Both the position numbers and the translations under genes were made by a program. From Microbacterium sp. Leaf159 (lineage in GTDB: Bacteria; Actinomycetota; Actinomycetes; Actinomycetales; Microbacteriaceae): a stretch of 64,000 bases of DNA. The notes under the pieces were generated by a model. It searched no databases. It was not told the origin of the DNA and worked only from the letters and a program-made list of their open reading frames with translations. The DNA is taken from NCBI RefSeq assembly GCF_001423615.1, contig NZ_LMOU01000001.1:1126323-1190322 (forward strand), read 5' to 3'. Shown here piece after piece: positions 17,501 through 25,854 of this stretch. Numbering within the stretch: the first letter of the stretch is position 1; the number at the start of each line of letters is the position of its first letter.

Positions 17501-18979
17501 ATGTCTGCCGTCGACACCGGTTCGATCACCACGCCCCCTGCGTCGTCAGGAGGGGAGATCTCTCGCAGCGACATGCGCGTGATCTGGCTCCTGCTCGTCG
17601 CGGCGTTCGTCGCCATCCTCAACGAGACGACGATGGGAATCGCGATCCCGCACCTGAACGCGGATCTCGGCATCCCGCCCGAGCTCGGTCAGTGGTTGAC
17701 GAGCGCCTTCATGCTCACCATGGCCGTGGTCATCCCGACCACCGGTTTCATCCTGCAGCGCTTCACGACGCGTCAGGTCTTCATCGCGGCGATGATCTCG
17801 TTCTCACTCGGAACCCTGGTCGCTCTCGTGGCACCCGGTTTCGAGATCCTCCTGGTCGGTCGCGTGATCCAGGCGGCCGGCACCGGCATCATGATGCCGC
17901 TGCTCATGACGACGATCATGAACGTCGTCCCGCCGCAGTCCCGCGGTCGCATGATGGGCCGGGTCGGCCTCGTGATCTCGCTCGCCCCGGCCATCGGCCC
18001 GACGCTCGCGGGCGCTGTGCTCGAGACGCTCCACTGGCGTGCACTGTTCGCGATCATCCTTCCGATCGCGCTCGTCTCTCTCCTCATCGGCGCCAAGTGG
18101 ATGACGAACCTCGGCGAGACCCGCAAGGTCCCTCTCGATGTGCTCTCCATCCCGCTCGCGGCCCTCGGATTCGGTGGCATCGTATTCGGCCTCAGCCAGT
18201 TCGGCGGCGAGGGCGGCTCGGGCGAAGCCGCCGGTGTGACCGCACTCATCGTGGGCGTCGTCGCGCTCGCACTGTTCGTGTGGCGCCAGCTCGTCCTGCA
18301 GCGCATCGATGACGCGCTGCTCGACCTTCGGGTGTTCCGATCGTCCAACTTCACGTTCGCCGTCATCATCATGGCCATCCTCGCGCTGTCGATGTTCGGC
18401 ACGCTGACCTTGCTCCCCCAGTACCTGCAGAACGTCGCCGGCCTCAACGCGCTCGAATCCGGGCTGATCCTGCTTCCGGGTTCGGTGCTGATGGGTGTGC
18501 TCGGCCCCCTCATGGGGCGCGTCTACGACGCTCGCGGCACTCGCCCGCTGCTGATCCCCGGAACGATCCTCGTCTCGGCAGCACTGTTCTACTACTCGAC
18601 CGTCGGCGAGCACACCGTGTGGTGGGTGCTGATCATCGTTCAGGCCGCGATGTCGGTCGGGCTCGCGATGTCGTTCACGCCGCTGTTCTCCGCGTCACTC
18701 GGGTCGCTGCCTCGGTCGCTGTACTCGCACGGCTCGGCCGTGCTCAACACGTTGCAGCAGGTCGGCGGAGCGGCCGGTGTGGCCGTGCTCACCGTCACCT
18801 ACTCCGCCATTCTTCATGCCGGCGAGGCAGAAGGACTGGAGACAGCAGCTGCCGGAGCGCCGGGTGCGCGCATGGCTTTCCTCATCGCGGCGATCATCTC
18901 ACTCGCCGCTGTCGCGCTGAGCGCATTCGTCCGCAAGCCGGCAGACGACATCGCCGGTGGTGTGCACGGCGGGCACTGA
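17501..18979 (+). CDS. MFS drug exporter, DHA2 (EmrB/QacA) family
   Basis: A 492-residue major facilitator protein with about 14 hydrophobic segments, the layout of drug:H+ antiporters of the DHA2 family. The first helix carries NETTMGIAIPHL (motif D1-like), and WLTSAFMLTMAVVIPTTGF follows in the second. It probably exports toxic compounds across the cytoplasmic membrane. TAGGAGG precedes the ATG. No TetR or MarR regulator lies next to it in this window. Confidence 0.9.
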   Translation: MSAVDTGSITTPPASSGGEISRSDMRVIWLLLVAAFVAILNETTMGIAIPHLNADLGIPPELGQWLTSAFMLTMAVVIPTTGFILQRFTTRQVFIAAMISFSLGTLVALVAPGFEILLVGRVIQAAGTGIMMPLLMTTIMNVVPPQSRGRMMGRVGLVISLAPAIGPTLAGAVLETLHWRALFAIILPIALVSLLIGAKWMTNLGETRKVPLDVLSIPLAALGFGGIVFGLSQFGGEGGSGEAAGVTALIVGVVALALFVWRQLVLQRIDDALLDLRVFRSSNFTFAVIIMAILALSMFGTLTLLPQYLQNVAGLNALESGLILLPGSVLMGVLGPLMGRVYDARGTRPLLIPGTILVSAALFYYSTVGEHTVWWVLIIVQAAMSVGLAMSFTPLFSASLGSLPRSLYSHGSAVLNTLQQVGGAAGVAVLTVTYSAILHAGEAEGLETAAAGAPGARMAFLIAAIISLAAVALSAFVRKPADDIAGGVHGGH

Positions 18980-19005
18980 TCACCGCAGCGGCGGCGTCTG
19001 ACCGG

Positions 19006-19149
19006 CTACTGCGTCTTCGGCGCGGGGAAGTGGCAGACGCCGCCGCTGCAGTACCCGGCGGAGTCGTTCTCGAGCAGGTTCAGAGCGTCCGGAACCGGCT
19101 GGAGCACGGTGGGTGCGTCCTGCTCGACGGAGTCCTGTGTCTTGGCCAT
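19006..19149 (-). CDS. 47-residue peptide with C-terminal cysteine motif
   Basis: A small gene with actinobacterial codon usage (nearly every third position G or C). The product starts MAKTQDSVEQDAPTVLQPVP, has a short amphipathic stretch (DALNLLEND) and ends in YCSGGVCHFPAPKTQ. There is no signal peptide or membrane segment. A TAGCAT hexamer sits exactly six bases before the ATG, the same arrangement as many verified-looking starts here, so I believe the gene is expressed, without a leader. I do not recognise the family. A leader-like N-terminal half and cysteine-bearing tail are compatible with a modified-peptide precursor or a small metal/redox protein, but no maturation enzyme is adjacent. 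Confidence 0.65.
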   Translation of the reverse strand: MAKTQDSVEQDAPTVLQPVPDALNLLENDSAGYCSGGVCHFPAPKTQ

Positions 19150-19155
19150 CATTAG

Positions 19156-19161
19156 ATGCTA
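19156..19161 (-). promoter_or_regulatory. -10 element, leaderless promoter of the 47-residue peptide
   Basis: TAGCAT on the minus strand, six bases before the ATG. It supports the shorter of two adjacent ATG codons as the start. Confidence 0.6.
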
Positions 19162-19230
19162 CGCCTGCTCTGACCGGATGGCGCGGAAATCGACACGCCG
19201 ATCGACAGTGGACGGACAGCCGCGCTCCCC

Positions 19231-19236
19231 TACGGT
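19231..19236 (+). promoter_or_regulatory. -10 element, leaderless promoter
   Basis: TACGGT, six bases before the GTG of the acyltransferase gene. Confidence 0.6.
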
Positions 19237-19242
19237 TGACGA

Positions 19243-19824
19243 GTGCTCAAACGACTCATCGCCCGCCTGTACTGGACGCTCAGCCGCTGGACCCTCACCG
19301 CTGAGGGCACGCCCACCCGCCCGACGATCCTGATCGGTGCGCCGCATACGTCGAACTGGGACTTCCTGCTGATGCTGGCCATCGCCTGGCGCCTGGACAT
19401 CGAGGTGCACTGGCTCGGCAAGAGCAGCCTTTTCAGAGGATGGCGTGGCCCGATCATGCGCGGCCTCGGCGGCATCCCCGTCGACAGAGCGGACCCCGCG
19501 CGCGTCGTGGCGGATGTGGTGGCACAGGTCCACTCGGGAAGCGTGTTCGGGCTGGTCATCACGCCCGACGGCACCCGCGGCGGCAACGAGTACTGGAAGT
19601 CGGGCTTCTACCGCATCGCCCGAGAGACGGGGATGCCGGTCACGCTCGGGTTCGTCGACCGCACCACGATGACGACCGGCCTCGGACCCACGATCGACCT
19701 GACCGGCGACATTCCCGCCGACATGGATCGGATCCGTGCCTTCTACGCCGACAAGGCGGGAGTCCGCCCCGAGCGCCGCACGGAACCGCGCCTGCGAGAA
19801 GAGAAACCGACCAGCGACAGCTGA
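19243..19824 (+). CDS. PlsC-type 1-acyl-glycerol-3-phosphate acyltransferase family protein
   Basis: A 193-residue member of the lysophosphatidate acyltransferase superfamily. The catalytic HX4D motif is HTSNWD near residue 35, and the substrate-binding block appears as TPDGTRG where FPEGTRS is usual. It probably moves an acyl chain onto a glycerolipid or another membrane lipid at the inner face of the membrane. The protein is short and has no strong N-terminal membrane anchor. The GTG start lacks a Shine-Dalgarno but has TACGGT six bases upstream. Confidence 0.85.
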   Translation: MLKRLIARLYWTLSRWTLTAEGTPTRPTILIGAPHTSNWDFLLMLAIAWRLDIEVHWLGKSSLFRGWRGPIMRGLGGIPVDRADPARVVADVVAQVHSGSVFGLVITPDGTRGGNEYWKSGFYRIARETGMPVTLGFVDRTTMTTGLGPTIDLTGDIPADMDRIRAFYADKAGVRPERRTEPRLREEKPTSDS

Positions 19825-19836
19825 ACGCGACCCGGG

Positions 19837-20058
19837 TCAGTCCGAGTCCGCCGCGTCGACCTCCGCGCGAGCCTCGGAGCGCGCGTAGGCGAGGTCGTCG
19901 GCGGAGATGGTCTCGGCCATCCCGACCACGGCTCCCGTGATGGTGCGGATCTCCTCGCGAGCCCGTTCGCCGAGATGCGGTGCAGTCTCGCCGAGCACCT
20001 CCACTCGGGCGTCGAGCGACAGCTCGGACCACCATTCGCGAATGGGGGGAATCGTCAT
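19837..20058 (-). CDS. Small hypothetical protein, 73 residues
   Basis: Not a recognised family. The product (from MTIPPIREWW) is acidic, mostly helical in appearance and has no membrane segment or cysteine. It resembles a short, all-alpha regulatory or adaptor protein, but no function is claimed. A longer open frame runs upstream, but AGGAGG lies six bases before the chosen ATG, which decides the start. The gene is convergent with the acyltransferase (12 bases between stops) and divergent from the membrane protein at 20128. Confidence 0.75.
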   Translation of the reverse strand: MTIPPIREWWSELSLDARVEVLGETAPHLGERAREEIRTITGAVVGMAETISADDLAYARSEARAEVDAADSD

Positions 20059-20127
20059 CCGAACCTCCTCGGAGTTCGTGCGGCAAGAGTCTGGACAGCA
20101 TCCGACTTCCCCCGCGAGACTGACCAC

Positions 20128-20640
20128 ATGGAACCCGAAGAGCGCCTTCCTGCCGCCGAGCGCGATGACCTGGTCGACGGACGCGATGAGACCCGCAACG
20201 AGCGTGCCGACCGCAACTGGGACGAGCTGCTGCAGGAACTGCGCGTCATGCAGACCGGGACGCAGATCCTCACGGGCTTCCTCCTCGCGGTGGCGTTCCA
20301 GCCTCGATTCGAGGACATGGATGAGTTCCAACGCGACCTCTACGTCGTGCTCGTGGCACTCGCCGCGCTCGCGACCATCCTCGCACTGGCACCCGTCGGC
20401 ATGCATCGGGCCATCTTCGGACGACGACGCAAACCCGAGCTCGTGCGCGTGGCCGCGCGGATCGTCAAGATCGACCTCGTGGTGATCGCAGCGCTGACCA
20501 TCGGGGTGACCACGCTGATCATCGACTTCACGGTGAACCGCGCGGCGGGCCTGATCGCGCTCGTCGCATCTCTGGTGACGATCGCGCTCCTGTCTGTGGT
20601 GCTCCCCCGCCTCATCCGGCGGGCGGTGGACCGCAGCTGA
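20128..20640 (+). CDS. DUF6328-like membrane protein
   Basis: A 170-residue protein with a charged N-terminal domain of about 45 residues (DELLQELRVMQTGTQILTGF) and four membrane segments in two hairpins: about residues 45-80 and 115-160. The LQELRV.QTG.QILTGFLL stretch matches my memory of the DUF6328 family; function unknown. Earlier in-frame starts are open, but the ATG of MEPEERLPA begins where coding character begins. Confidence 0.78.
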   Translation: MEPEERLPAAERDDLVDGRDETRNERADRNWDELLQELRVMQTGTQILTGFLLAVAFQPRFEDMDEFQRDLYVVLVALAALATILALAPVGMHRAIFGRRRKPELVRVAARIVKIDLVVIAALTIGVTTLIIDFTVNRAAGLIALVASLVTIALLSVVLPRLIRRAVDRS

Positions 20641-20679
20641 CCGCGGCCCACCTGCATCGCCTCGGCGAAGCGCGTCGAC

Positions 20680-21222
20680 TCAGCGCCCGGCAGGAGTCCG
20701 GTTCTCAGCGCTGACCATCCAGGCGAACTGCTCGAGGCTCTCGAGGACGGCGTGCAGGATGTCAGCAGAGGTCGGGTCCTCCTCATCGACGGCATCGTGC
20801 ACGTCGCGGATGGTGCCGATCGTGGCCTCGAGGCGCGCGGTGATGAGGTCGATCGTGTCGGTGGTCGACACCTCACCCATCGGGAATGCGGGAAGCGATG
20901 TCGTCTCGGCGATCGTGTCGGTGCGCCCGTCGGGAACGGCGTGCAGCGCACGCATGCGCTCGGCGACCGTGTCGCTGAAGGCGCGCGCCGCATCGATGAT
21001 CTCGTCGAGTTGACGGTGCGTATCGCGGAAGTTGCGACCGACGACGTTCCAATGGGCCTGCTTGCCCTGCAGCGAGAGCTCGATGAGGTCGACGAGCACG
21101 ACCTGCAGGTTGGCCGCCAGCGTCGAAGAGGCGGTGAAGCCCTTCTCGGCGTTCTGGCGCCTCGTGGTCTTCGCGCCGCGCTTGGACGTGCTGCCTGTCT
21201 TGGACTTGGTGTTCTCAGCCAT
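20680..21222 (-). CDS. dps: Dps family DNA-binding ferritin-like protein
   Basis: A 180-residue Dps protein that should form a 12-subunit shell oxidising and storing iron while shielding DNA from peroxide. Ferroxidase residues fall in HWNVVGRNFRDTHRQLDEI (H57, H69, D73) and FSDTVAERM (D84, E88). The N-terminal 28 residues are rich in Lys, Arg, Ser and Thr and contain AKTTRRQ, a likely DNA-binding tail. AGGAGG precedes the ATG; the longer open frame upstream is ignored. Confidence 0.93.
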   Translation of the reverse strand: MAENTKSKTGSTSKRGAKTTRRQNAEKGFTASSTLAANLQVVLVDLIELSLQGKQAHWNVVGRNFRDTHRQLDEIIDAARAFSDTVAERMRALHAVPDGRTDTIAETTSLPAFPMGEVSTTDTIDLITARLEATIGTIRDVHDAVDEEDPTSADILHAVLESLEQFAWMVSAENRTPAGR

Positions 21223-21318
21223 GGGATCCTCCTGGGGTCTGGCCTGCGACGGTAGCCTCCGAGGCCCTCGTGTTCGAGGGGGTTGACAGTCCATCGGTGC
21301 AGGCCTGATCGTGGCGCA

Positions 21319-21858
21319 GTGACGGAACCAGAGACATCCCACGACCAGACCGGCGGCCCGGAACCAGAGGTGGCCATCGCGCCCATGATCGAAGCGGATG
21401 CCGGTGAGGTGCTCACCCTGCAACGCGCGGCCTTCGTCTCGGAGGCGCAGATCTACGGCAGCGCCGACATGCCGCCGCTGACGCAGACGCTGGGCGAGGT
21501 CGAGGCGGAGCTGCGAACTGGCGGCGGTCTGACCGCCCGTATCCGCGGACGTCTGGTGGGCGCGATCCGGTTCGTCGAGGACGACGGCCTGCTGCTCATC
21601 GGCCGCATCGCGATCGCTCCCGACATGCAGGGCGAGGGCATCGGCCGCACCCTTCTCAACGAGGCTGAGCGCTCGTCGACGGCTGGGGAGGCCGAGCTCT
21701 TCACGGGCAGCCTGAGCGAGGCGAACATCCGCCTCTACGAAGCGTGCGGCTACCGAGAGACGGTGCGGGTGCCGGACGGCGACGGGACGGAACAGGTCTT
21801 CCTGAGAAAACCTCTGCATCAGGTGGGAGACCCCTCCGAACCGGGCGCGTCGGGTTGA
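21319..21858 (+). CDS. GNAT family N-acetyltransferase
   Basis: About 179 residues with a complete GNAT fold. The acetyl-CoA pyrophosphate-binding motif A reads IAPDMQGEGIGRTLL, and the C-terminal ANIRLYEACGYRE is the conserved motif B. Substrate unknown; single-gene acetyltransferases of this kind modify small molecules, peptides or protein N-termini. The start is uncertain: a GTG (VTEPETSH) is used here, with a TTG twelve codons earlier also possible. No clear Shine-Dalgarno. Confidence 0.8.
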   Translation: MTEPETSHDQTGGPEPEVAIAPMIEADAGEVLTLQRAAFVSEAQIYGSADMPPLTQTLGEVEAELRTGGGLTARIRGRLVGAIRFVEDDGLLLIGRIAIAPDMQGEGIGRTLLNEAERSSTAGEAELFTGSLSEANIRLYEACGYRETVRVPDGDGTEQVFLRKPLHQVGDPSEPGASG

Positions 21859-21934
21859 AACGCGTCGCCGGGTGGGGAATCGTGGCCCGGACACGCCGCA
21901 CCCGCGTCGTGACCGCAACCGGAAGGAGAGTCTC

Positions 21935-22234
21935 GTGCTCACCCTCACCGATAACGCCACCGCAATCGTGAACACCCTCGTCAGCCGTCAGACCGACGCC
22001 ACCGACGCAGGGCTCCGCATCCACTCCACGCCCGCACCAGGGCCCGACGGCGGCGCGCGCCTCGCCGTCCTGGTCACGCCCGACCCCGAGCCTGAGGATC
22101 AGGTCGTCGAGGTCTCGGGCACGCGTCTCTTCCTCGATGAGACGGCCGCCGCTGCGCTCGATGACAAGATCCTCGATGCCGGAGTGGACGACGAGGGTTC
22201 GGTGTCCTTCGCCGTGCTCCCGAAGGTCGCCTGA
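21935..22234 (+). CDS. HesB/IscA-like protein without cluster cysteines
   Basis: A 99-residue protein with the outline of the A-type Fe-S carrier fold: an N-terminal LTLTDNATAIVNTLVSRQ helix, a central strand pair, and FLDETAAAALDDKILDAG corresponding to the later helix. All three cysteines that bind the cluster in IscA/HesB are absent, so it is unlikely to carry iron-sulfur clusters. GGAAGGAGAG before a GTG gives a strong start. A terminator hairpin follows 13 bases after the stop. Confidence 0.75.
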   Translation: MLTLTDNATAIVNTLVSRQTDATDAGLRIHSTPAPGPDGGARLAVLVTPDPEPEDQVVEVSGTRLFLDETAAAALDDKILDAGVDDEGSVSFAVLPKVA

Positions 22235-22246
22235 CGAAGACTTCCC

Positions 22247-22277
22247 GGATGCCGCGGCTCATCGAGCCGCGGCATCC
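22247..22277. terminator. Terminator hairpin
   Basis: GGATGCCGCGGCT and AGCCGCGGCATCC are perfect 13-base arms around a 5-base loop, just after the HesB-like gene. There is no T-run, as is common for high-GC terminators. Confidence 0.7.
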
Positions 22278-22364
22278 GTGCGTCCGCGGGTGTGTGCACC
22301 CCGGCTCGCGTAGGTTAGAACCAGAGCCGCGATCGTCGTGGTTCGAGAAGGACCGTTCACGCGC

Positions 22365-22709
22365 ATGAAGTTGGCACTGCTCCGCCGGTACGTCGTCCTC
22401 GCCGAGACGCTGCACTTCCCCCGAGCCGCGAAGGAACTGGGTATCCCGCTGGCTTCGCTCTACACCTCGCTCGACAAGCTCGAAGCAGAGGTGGGCCACA
22501 CACTCGTCAACCGCGAGGGCACACCTCGCCTGACGAGCGTCGGAGAGCTGTTCCTCGTCGAGGCTCAGGCCACTGTCGCGGCCGCTCCCCCGCCCGCACC
22601 GAAGACCGTGGGCCCGGCCGGCGGCAAAGCCAAGGCGTCGAAGGGCAAGGGGCGGGCGCCCATCGTCAAGGGGCAGCCCAAGCCGTATAAGAAGCGTCAG
22701 GGTCGCTGA
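22365..22709 (+). CDS. Stand-alone LysR-type HTH domain with basic tail
   Basis: About 114 residues. Residues 1-60 are a LysR-type winged HTH (LLRRYVVLAETLHFPRAAKE, then SLYTSLDKLEAEVG and the wing). The effector-binding domain of LysR regulators (about 200 residues) is missing. In its place is a tail of about 50 residues made of Ala, Pro, Gly and Lys (PAGGKAKASKGKGRAP, KPYKKRQGR), like bacterial histone-like tails. The frame is intact to its stop, so this looks like a stable short form, not decay. A GTG nine codons earlier is an alternative start; TAGGTT at 22311 is a possible -10. Confidence 0.8.
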   Translation: MKLALLRRYVVLAETLHFPRAAKELGIPLASLYTSLDKLEAEVGHTLVNREGTPRLTSVGELFLVEAQATVAAAPPPAPKTVGPAGGKAKASKGKGRAPIVKGQPKPYKKRQGR

Positions 22710-22728
22710 GCTTCCCGAGCATCGAGAC

Positions 22729-24393
22729 TCAGCGTTCTTCGACCTGTCCGTTCTCGACGCTCCAGCGGCGGTTCGTCTGCACCGCTTCCAGCATCCGACG
22801 ATCGTGGGTGACGAGCAGAAGAGTGCCCGTGTACGATTCGAGGGCCTGTTCGAGCTGTTCGATCGCCGGCAGATCGAGGTGGTTGGTGGGCTCGTCGAGC
22901 ACCAGCAGGTTGATTCCGCGCGCCTGCAGCAGGGCGAGTGCCGCCCGCGTGCGCTCCCCCGGTGAGAGTTCGTCCACCGGCCGTGTCACGTGCTCGGCCC
23001 TGAGACCGAACTTGGCCAGCAGAGTCCGCACCTCGGCCGACGACATCTCGGGCACAAGCGCCTCGAACGCATCGGCGAGCGCAGCATCTCCGATGAGGAG
23101 CGAGCGCGCCTGGTCGATCTCTCCGATCAGCACGCTGCTTCCGAGTGTCGAGGTGCCCTCGACGGGCGTCTGTCGCCCGAGGAGCGCGCGCAGCAGGGTG
23201 GACTTCCCCGCTCCGTTCGGCCCGGTGATGCCGATGCGGTCTCCCGCGTCGACCTGCAGCGACAGCGGACCGAGCGTGAAATCGCCCTGCCAGAACACCG
23301 CGGAGTTCAACGTCGACACGACGGTGCTCGAGCGAGGCGCAGACCCGATCGTGAACTCGAGCTGCCACTCCTTGCGAGGCTCGTCGACCTCGTCGAGGCG
23401 TGCGATCCGGCTCTCCATCTGACGCACCTTCTGTGCCTGCTTCTCGCTGGACTCCATCGATGCCTTGCGCTTGATCTTGTCGTTGTCGGGAGACTTCTTC
23501 ATCGCGTTGCGCACGCCCTGGCTCGACCACTCCCGCTGGGTGCGGGCACGGGCGACGAGATCGGCCTTCTTGTCGGCGAACTCGTCGTACTTCTCCCGCA
23601 GGTGACGGCGGACCACCGCGCGCTCTTCGATGTACGCGTCGTACCCGCCGCCGTAGACGCGATGGGAGTTCTGCGCGAGGTCGAGCTCGAGAACCCGGGT
23701 GACGCTTCGCGCGAGGAACTCGCGGTCGTGACTGACCAGCACGACGCCACCGCGAAGCCCGCGCACGAAGGACTCCAGCCGGTCGAGGCCGTCGAGATCG
23801 AGATCGTTGGTCGGTTCGTCGAGGAAGACGATGTCGAAGCGCGACAGCAGCAGGGCGGCCAGCCCGACGCGTGCGGCCTGGCCTCCGGACAGTCCCGTCA
23901 TGAGCGCGTCCTCGGCCACGCGTCCGCCGCTCGGGAGGCCGAGATCCGCCAGCACCGCGGGGATGCGCTCATCGAGGTCCGCCGCGCCGCTGGCGAGCCA
24001 TCGGTCGAGTGCCTGCGAGTACGTGTCCGCGGGGTCCGTGCCCACCGGCGCCAGCGAGGGGTCTCCCAGGGCGGCAGCCGCGGCATCCATCTCGTGCGTC
24101 GCCTCGGCGCAGCCCGTGCGGCGCGCGATGTACTCGGCCACCGTCTCCCCCTCGACGCGCTCGTGCTCCTGCGGCAGCCAGCCGACGAAGGCGTCGGCCG
24201 GTGCGAGAGACACCGTTCCGTCAGCAGGTGCGAGAACCCCCGCGAGGATCCGGAGCAGCGTGGACTTGCCTGCGCCGTTTGCGCCGACGACCCCGATCAC
24301 GTCTCCGGGAGCGACGGTCAGGTCGAGGCCCTCGAAGAGGATGCGGTGACCGTAGCCACCTGCCAGATTCTGGGCGACGAGGGTAGCGGTCAT
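22729..24393 (-). CDS. ABC-F family ATPase
   Basis: A soluble 554-residue protein with two ATPase domains and no membrane segments. The Walker A motifs are GANGAGKS near residue 36 and GPNGAGKS near residue 345, with LSGGQAARV and LSPGERTR signatures and MDLDGLDRLE/NHLDLPAIEQLE regions. Between the domains is the charged interdomain linker (about residues 245-320) that contacts the ribosomal P-site tRNA in ABC-F proteins. Members rescue stalled ribosomes or protect them from antibiotics; which applies cannot be told. A CAGACT hexamer six bases before the ATG resembles the leaderless promoters nearby. Confidence 0.9.
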   Translation of the reverse strand: MTATLVAQNLAGGYGHRILFEGLDLTVAPGDVIGVVGANGAGKSTLLRILAGVLAPADGTVSLAPADAFVGWLPQEHERVEGETVAEYIARRTGCAEATHEMDAAAAALGDPSLAPVGTDPADTYSQALDRWLASGAADLDERIPAVLADLGLPSGGRVAEDALMTGLSGGQAARVGLAALLLSRFDIVFLDEPTNDLDLDGLDRLESFVRGLRGGVVLVSHDREFLARSVTRVLELDLAQNSHRVYGGGYDAYIEERAVVRRHLREKYDEFADKKADLVARARTQREWSSQGVRNAMKKSPDNDKIKRKASMESSEKQAQKVRQMESRIARLDEVDEPRKEWQLEFTIGSAPRSSTVVSTLNSAVFWQGDFTLGPLSLQVDAGDRIGITGPNGAGKSTLLRALLGRQTPVEGTSTLGSSVLIGEIDQARSLLIGDAALADAFEALVPEMSSAEVRTLLAKFGLRAEHVTRPVDELSPGERTRAALALLQARGINLLVLDEPTNHLDLPAIEQLEQALESYTGTLLLVTHDRRMLEAVQTNRRWSVENGQVEER

Positions 24394-24405
24394 CAGACCA
24401 GTCTG

Positions 24406-24666
24406 TCAGGAAGCCATCCCGCCGACCGCACGGAAGAACAGCGAGAACCAGATGATGAAGAAGCCGATCTGAGCGAGCGTGCCGAAGATGCCGATCACCA
24501 TCGCCCAGCGGGCGAGTCCCCGGCCGGATTCGGTGTTGCCCGGCGCATCGAGCTGACGGCGGGCGAACACGGACAGGATCACGCCCGCGAGCGGGATCAT
24601 GAATGCGGCGATGAAGCCGACGAGGGCGAGCACATTCGTCTTGGCTGGTGCGGCGTACTGGGTCAC
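24406..24666 (-). CDS. DUF4190-like small membrane protein
   Basis: An 86-residue protein with two membrane hairpin segments (about 12-32 and 50-80), separated by a short loop with ARRQLDAPGNTESGRGLA. This pattern, including the GRGLA block before the second helix, is typical of DUF4190 proteins. No function is known. Start GTG with TATCCT six bases upstream. Confidence 0.8.
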   Translation of the reverse strand: MTQYAAPAKTNVLALVGFIAAFMIPLAGVILSVFARRQLDAPGNTESGRGLARWAMVIGIFGTLAQIGFFIIWFSLFFRAVGGMAS

Positions 24667-24672
24667 GGGATC

Positions 24673-24678
24673 AGGATA
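24673..24678 (-). promoter_or_regulatory. -10 element, leaderless promoter
   Basis: TATCCT on the minus strand, six bases before the GTG of the DUF4190-like gene. Confidence 0.6.
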
Positions 24679-24693
24679 GAGCGCGATCCGCCC

Positions 24694-25230
24694 TCAGAGC
24701 GCGACCCGGTCATGCGTGGCGATCGCGAACCGCTGCCCCGGATACCGCAGCCCGGAGAAGTACATGTTCGTGTGCGCGACGATCTGCTCTCCCGTGATCG
24801 GTACGCCGTCCCATTCGGTGTCGACGGTGGTGTGCGCGACGCTCACGAGCGTGACGTCGTACCCCTCGGCCGCAGCACGCTGCATCGTGGTGCGCACGCA
24901 GAAATCCGACTGCGCCCCGGTGATCACCAGGTGCGTCGCGCCGAGGCCATCGAGCGTCTCGCGCAGCGTCGTGTCGGCGAAGGAGTCGCGGTAGCTCTTG
25001 CCCACCAGCGGCTCCCCTTCGGCCCGGTTCAGCGGCGCCGCGAGCTCCCACTCGGGTGTGCCCACCCCGACGGGATCGTGATGCACCCAGACCACGGGAA
25101 CGTCGGCGGCGCGAGCGCGATCGACCAGCGCCGCAGCGCGCGCGAGCACGCCATGCTCGTCGTGGCATCCGGGCATCACCCCGGCCTGCAGGTCGATCGC
25201 GAGGACGACGGTGCGCTCGCCCGAGGCCAT
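24694..25230 (-). CDS. Isochorismatase-family cysteine hydrolase
   Basis: A 178-residue member of the isochorismatase/nicotinamidase superfamily. The catalytic triad is visible: Asp in LAIDLQ, Lys in GKSYRDSF and Cys in SDFCVRTT. Members hydrolyse amides, isochorismate or related compounds; substrate unknown. It lies five bases downstream of an alpha/beta-hydrolase-like gene in the same direction, so the two are probably cotranscribed. Confidence 0.88.
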   Translation of the reverse strand: MASGERTVVLAIDLQAGVMPGCHDEHGVLARAAALVDRARAADVPVVWVHHDPVGVGTPEWELAAPLNRAEGEPLVGKSYRDSFADTTLRETLDGLGATHLVITGAQSDFCVRTTMQRAAAEGYDVTLVSVAHTTVDTEWDGVPITGEQIVAHTNMYFSGLRYPGQRFAIATHDRVAL

Positions 25231-25235
25231 CGGGT

Positions 25236-25796
25236 TCAGTCCCAGTCCAGGTATTCCTCGATGATCACGCCGGTCTCGATCGGGTGATGCATCGGGAACA
25301 GGTGATCGCCGGCGATCGTCTTGATGCTCGATCGGTCGGGGATCGCGGACTGCAGCGCCTCGGCGTTCGCGGCGGGAGTGTCGGTGTCTTCGGTTCCCTG
25401 CACGATCAGTACGGGGATCGCGGGGGCCACCTCGATATCGACGTCCTCGACACCGAGCAGCAGGAGTCCGTTCGCGCGATCGGCGTGTGCGGAGACCAGT
25501 GCCCGAGCGATGGTTCCACCGAATCCGTGGCCTCCGACCCAGGTGTCGTCGATGCCGACATGGTCGACCACGGCGACGACATCTTCGACGCGCTCCTCAA
25601 GCGTCGCCTCGCCGGCACGGTGGCCGATGCGCAGCACGTGGAAGCCCGCCTCCTCGGCGAGGTAGTGCGCGGCGACGCCCAGAACGTCGGCCGCGAGCCC
25701 CTGCTCCTGGATCAGCACGAGCTTGACCGGCCCGTCACCCTCATCCACGAAGGGGATGGCGCGGCCTTCTGGCTCGAAGATCTGGGTGTCGGTCAT
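25236..25796 (-). CDS. Alpha/beta-hydrolase fold protein lacking the nucleophile
   Basis: A 186-residue alpha/beta-hydrolase fold with strand [10 protein letters not shown] and a nucleophile-elbow region VGGHGFGG. In active enzymes this motif is GXSXG; here glycine stands at the serine position. The later [13 protein letters not shown] (acid loop) and GDHLFP (histidine) are kept. It may therefore be a binding or regulatory protein, or use a different nucleophile. GAGGAG precedes the ATG, and TACGCT at 25838-25843 may be its -10. First gene of a two-gene operon with the cysteine hydrolase. Confidence 0.78.
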   Translation of the reverse strand: MTDTQIFEPEGRAIPFVDEGDGPVKLVLIQEQGLAADVLGVAAHYLAEEAGFHVLRIGHRAGEATLEERVEDVVAVVDHVGIDDTWVGGHGFGGTIARALVSAHADRANGLLLLGVEDVDIEVAPAIPVLIVQGTEDTDTPAANAEALQSAIPDRSSIKTIAGDHLFPMHHPIETGVIIEEYLDWD

Positions 25797-25854
25797 GGGC
25801 GCGCGGCTCCTCGTTCAGCGTTCAGGGGTCGTGTTCCAGCGTAGTCGAGCGCGT

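Noticed and set aside
22990..25287. 765-residue open frame on the plus strand opposite the ABC-F, DUF4190-like and cysteine hydrolase genes
   Set aside because: It crosses three recognisable minus-strand genes and has shadow-like composition.
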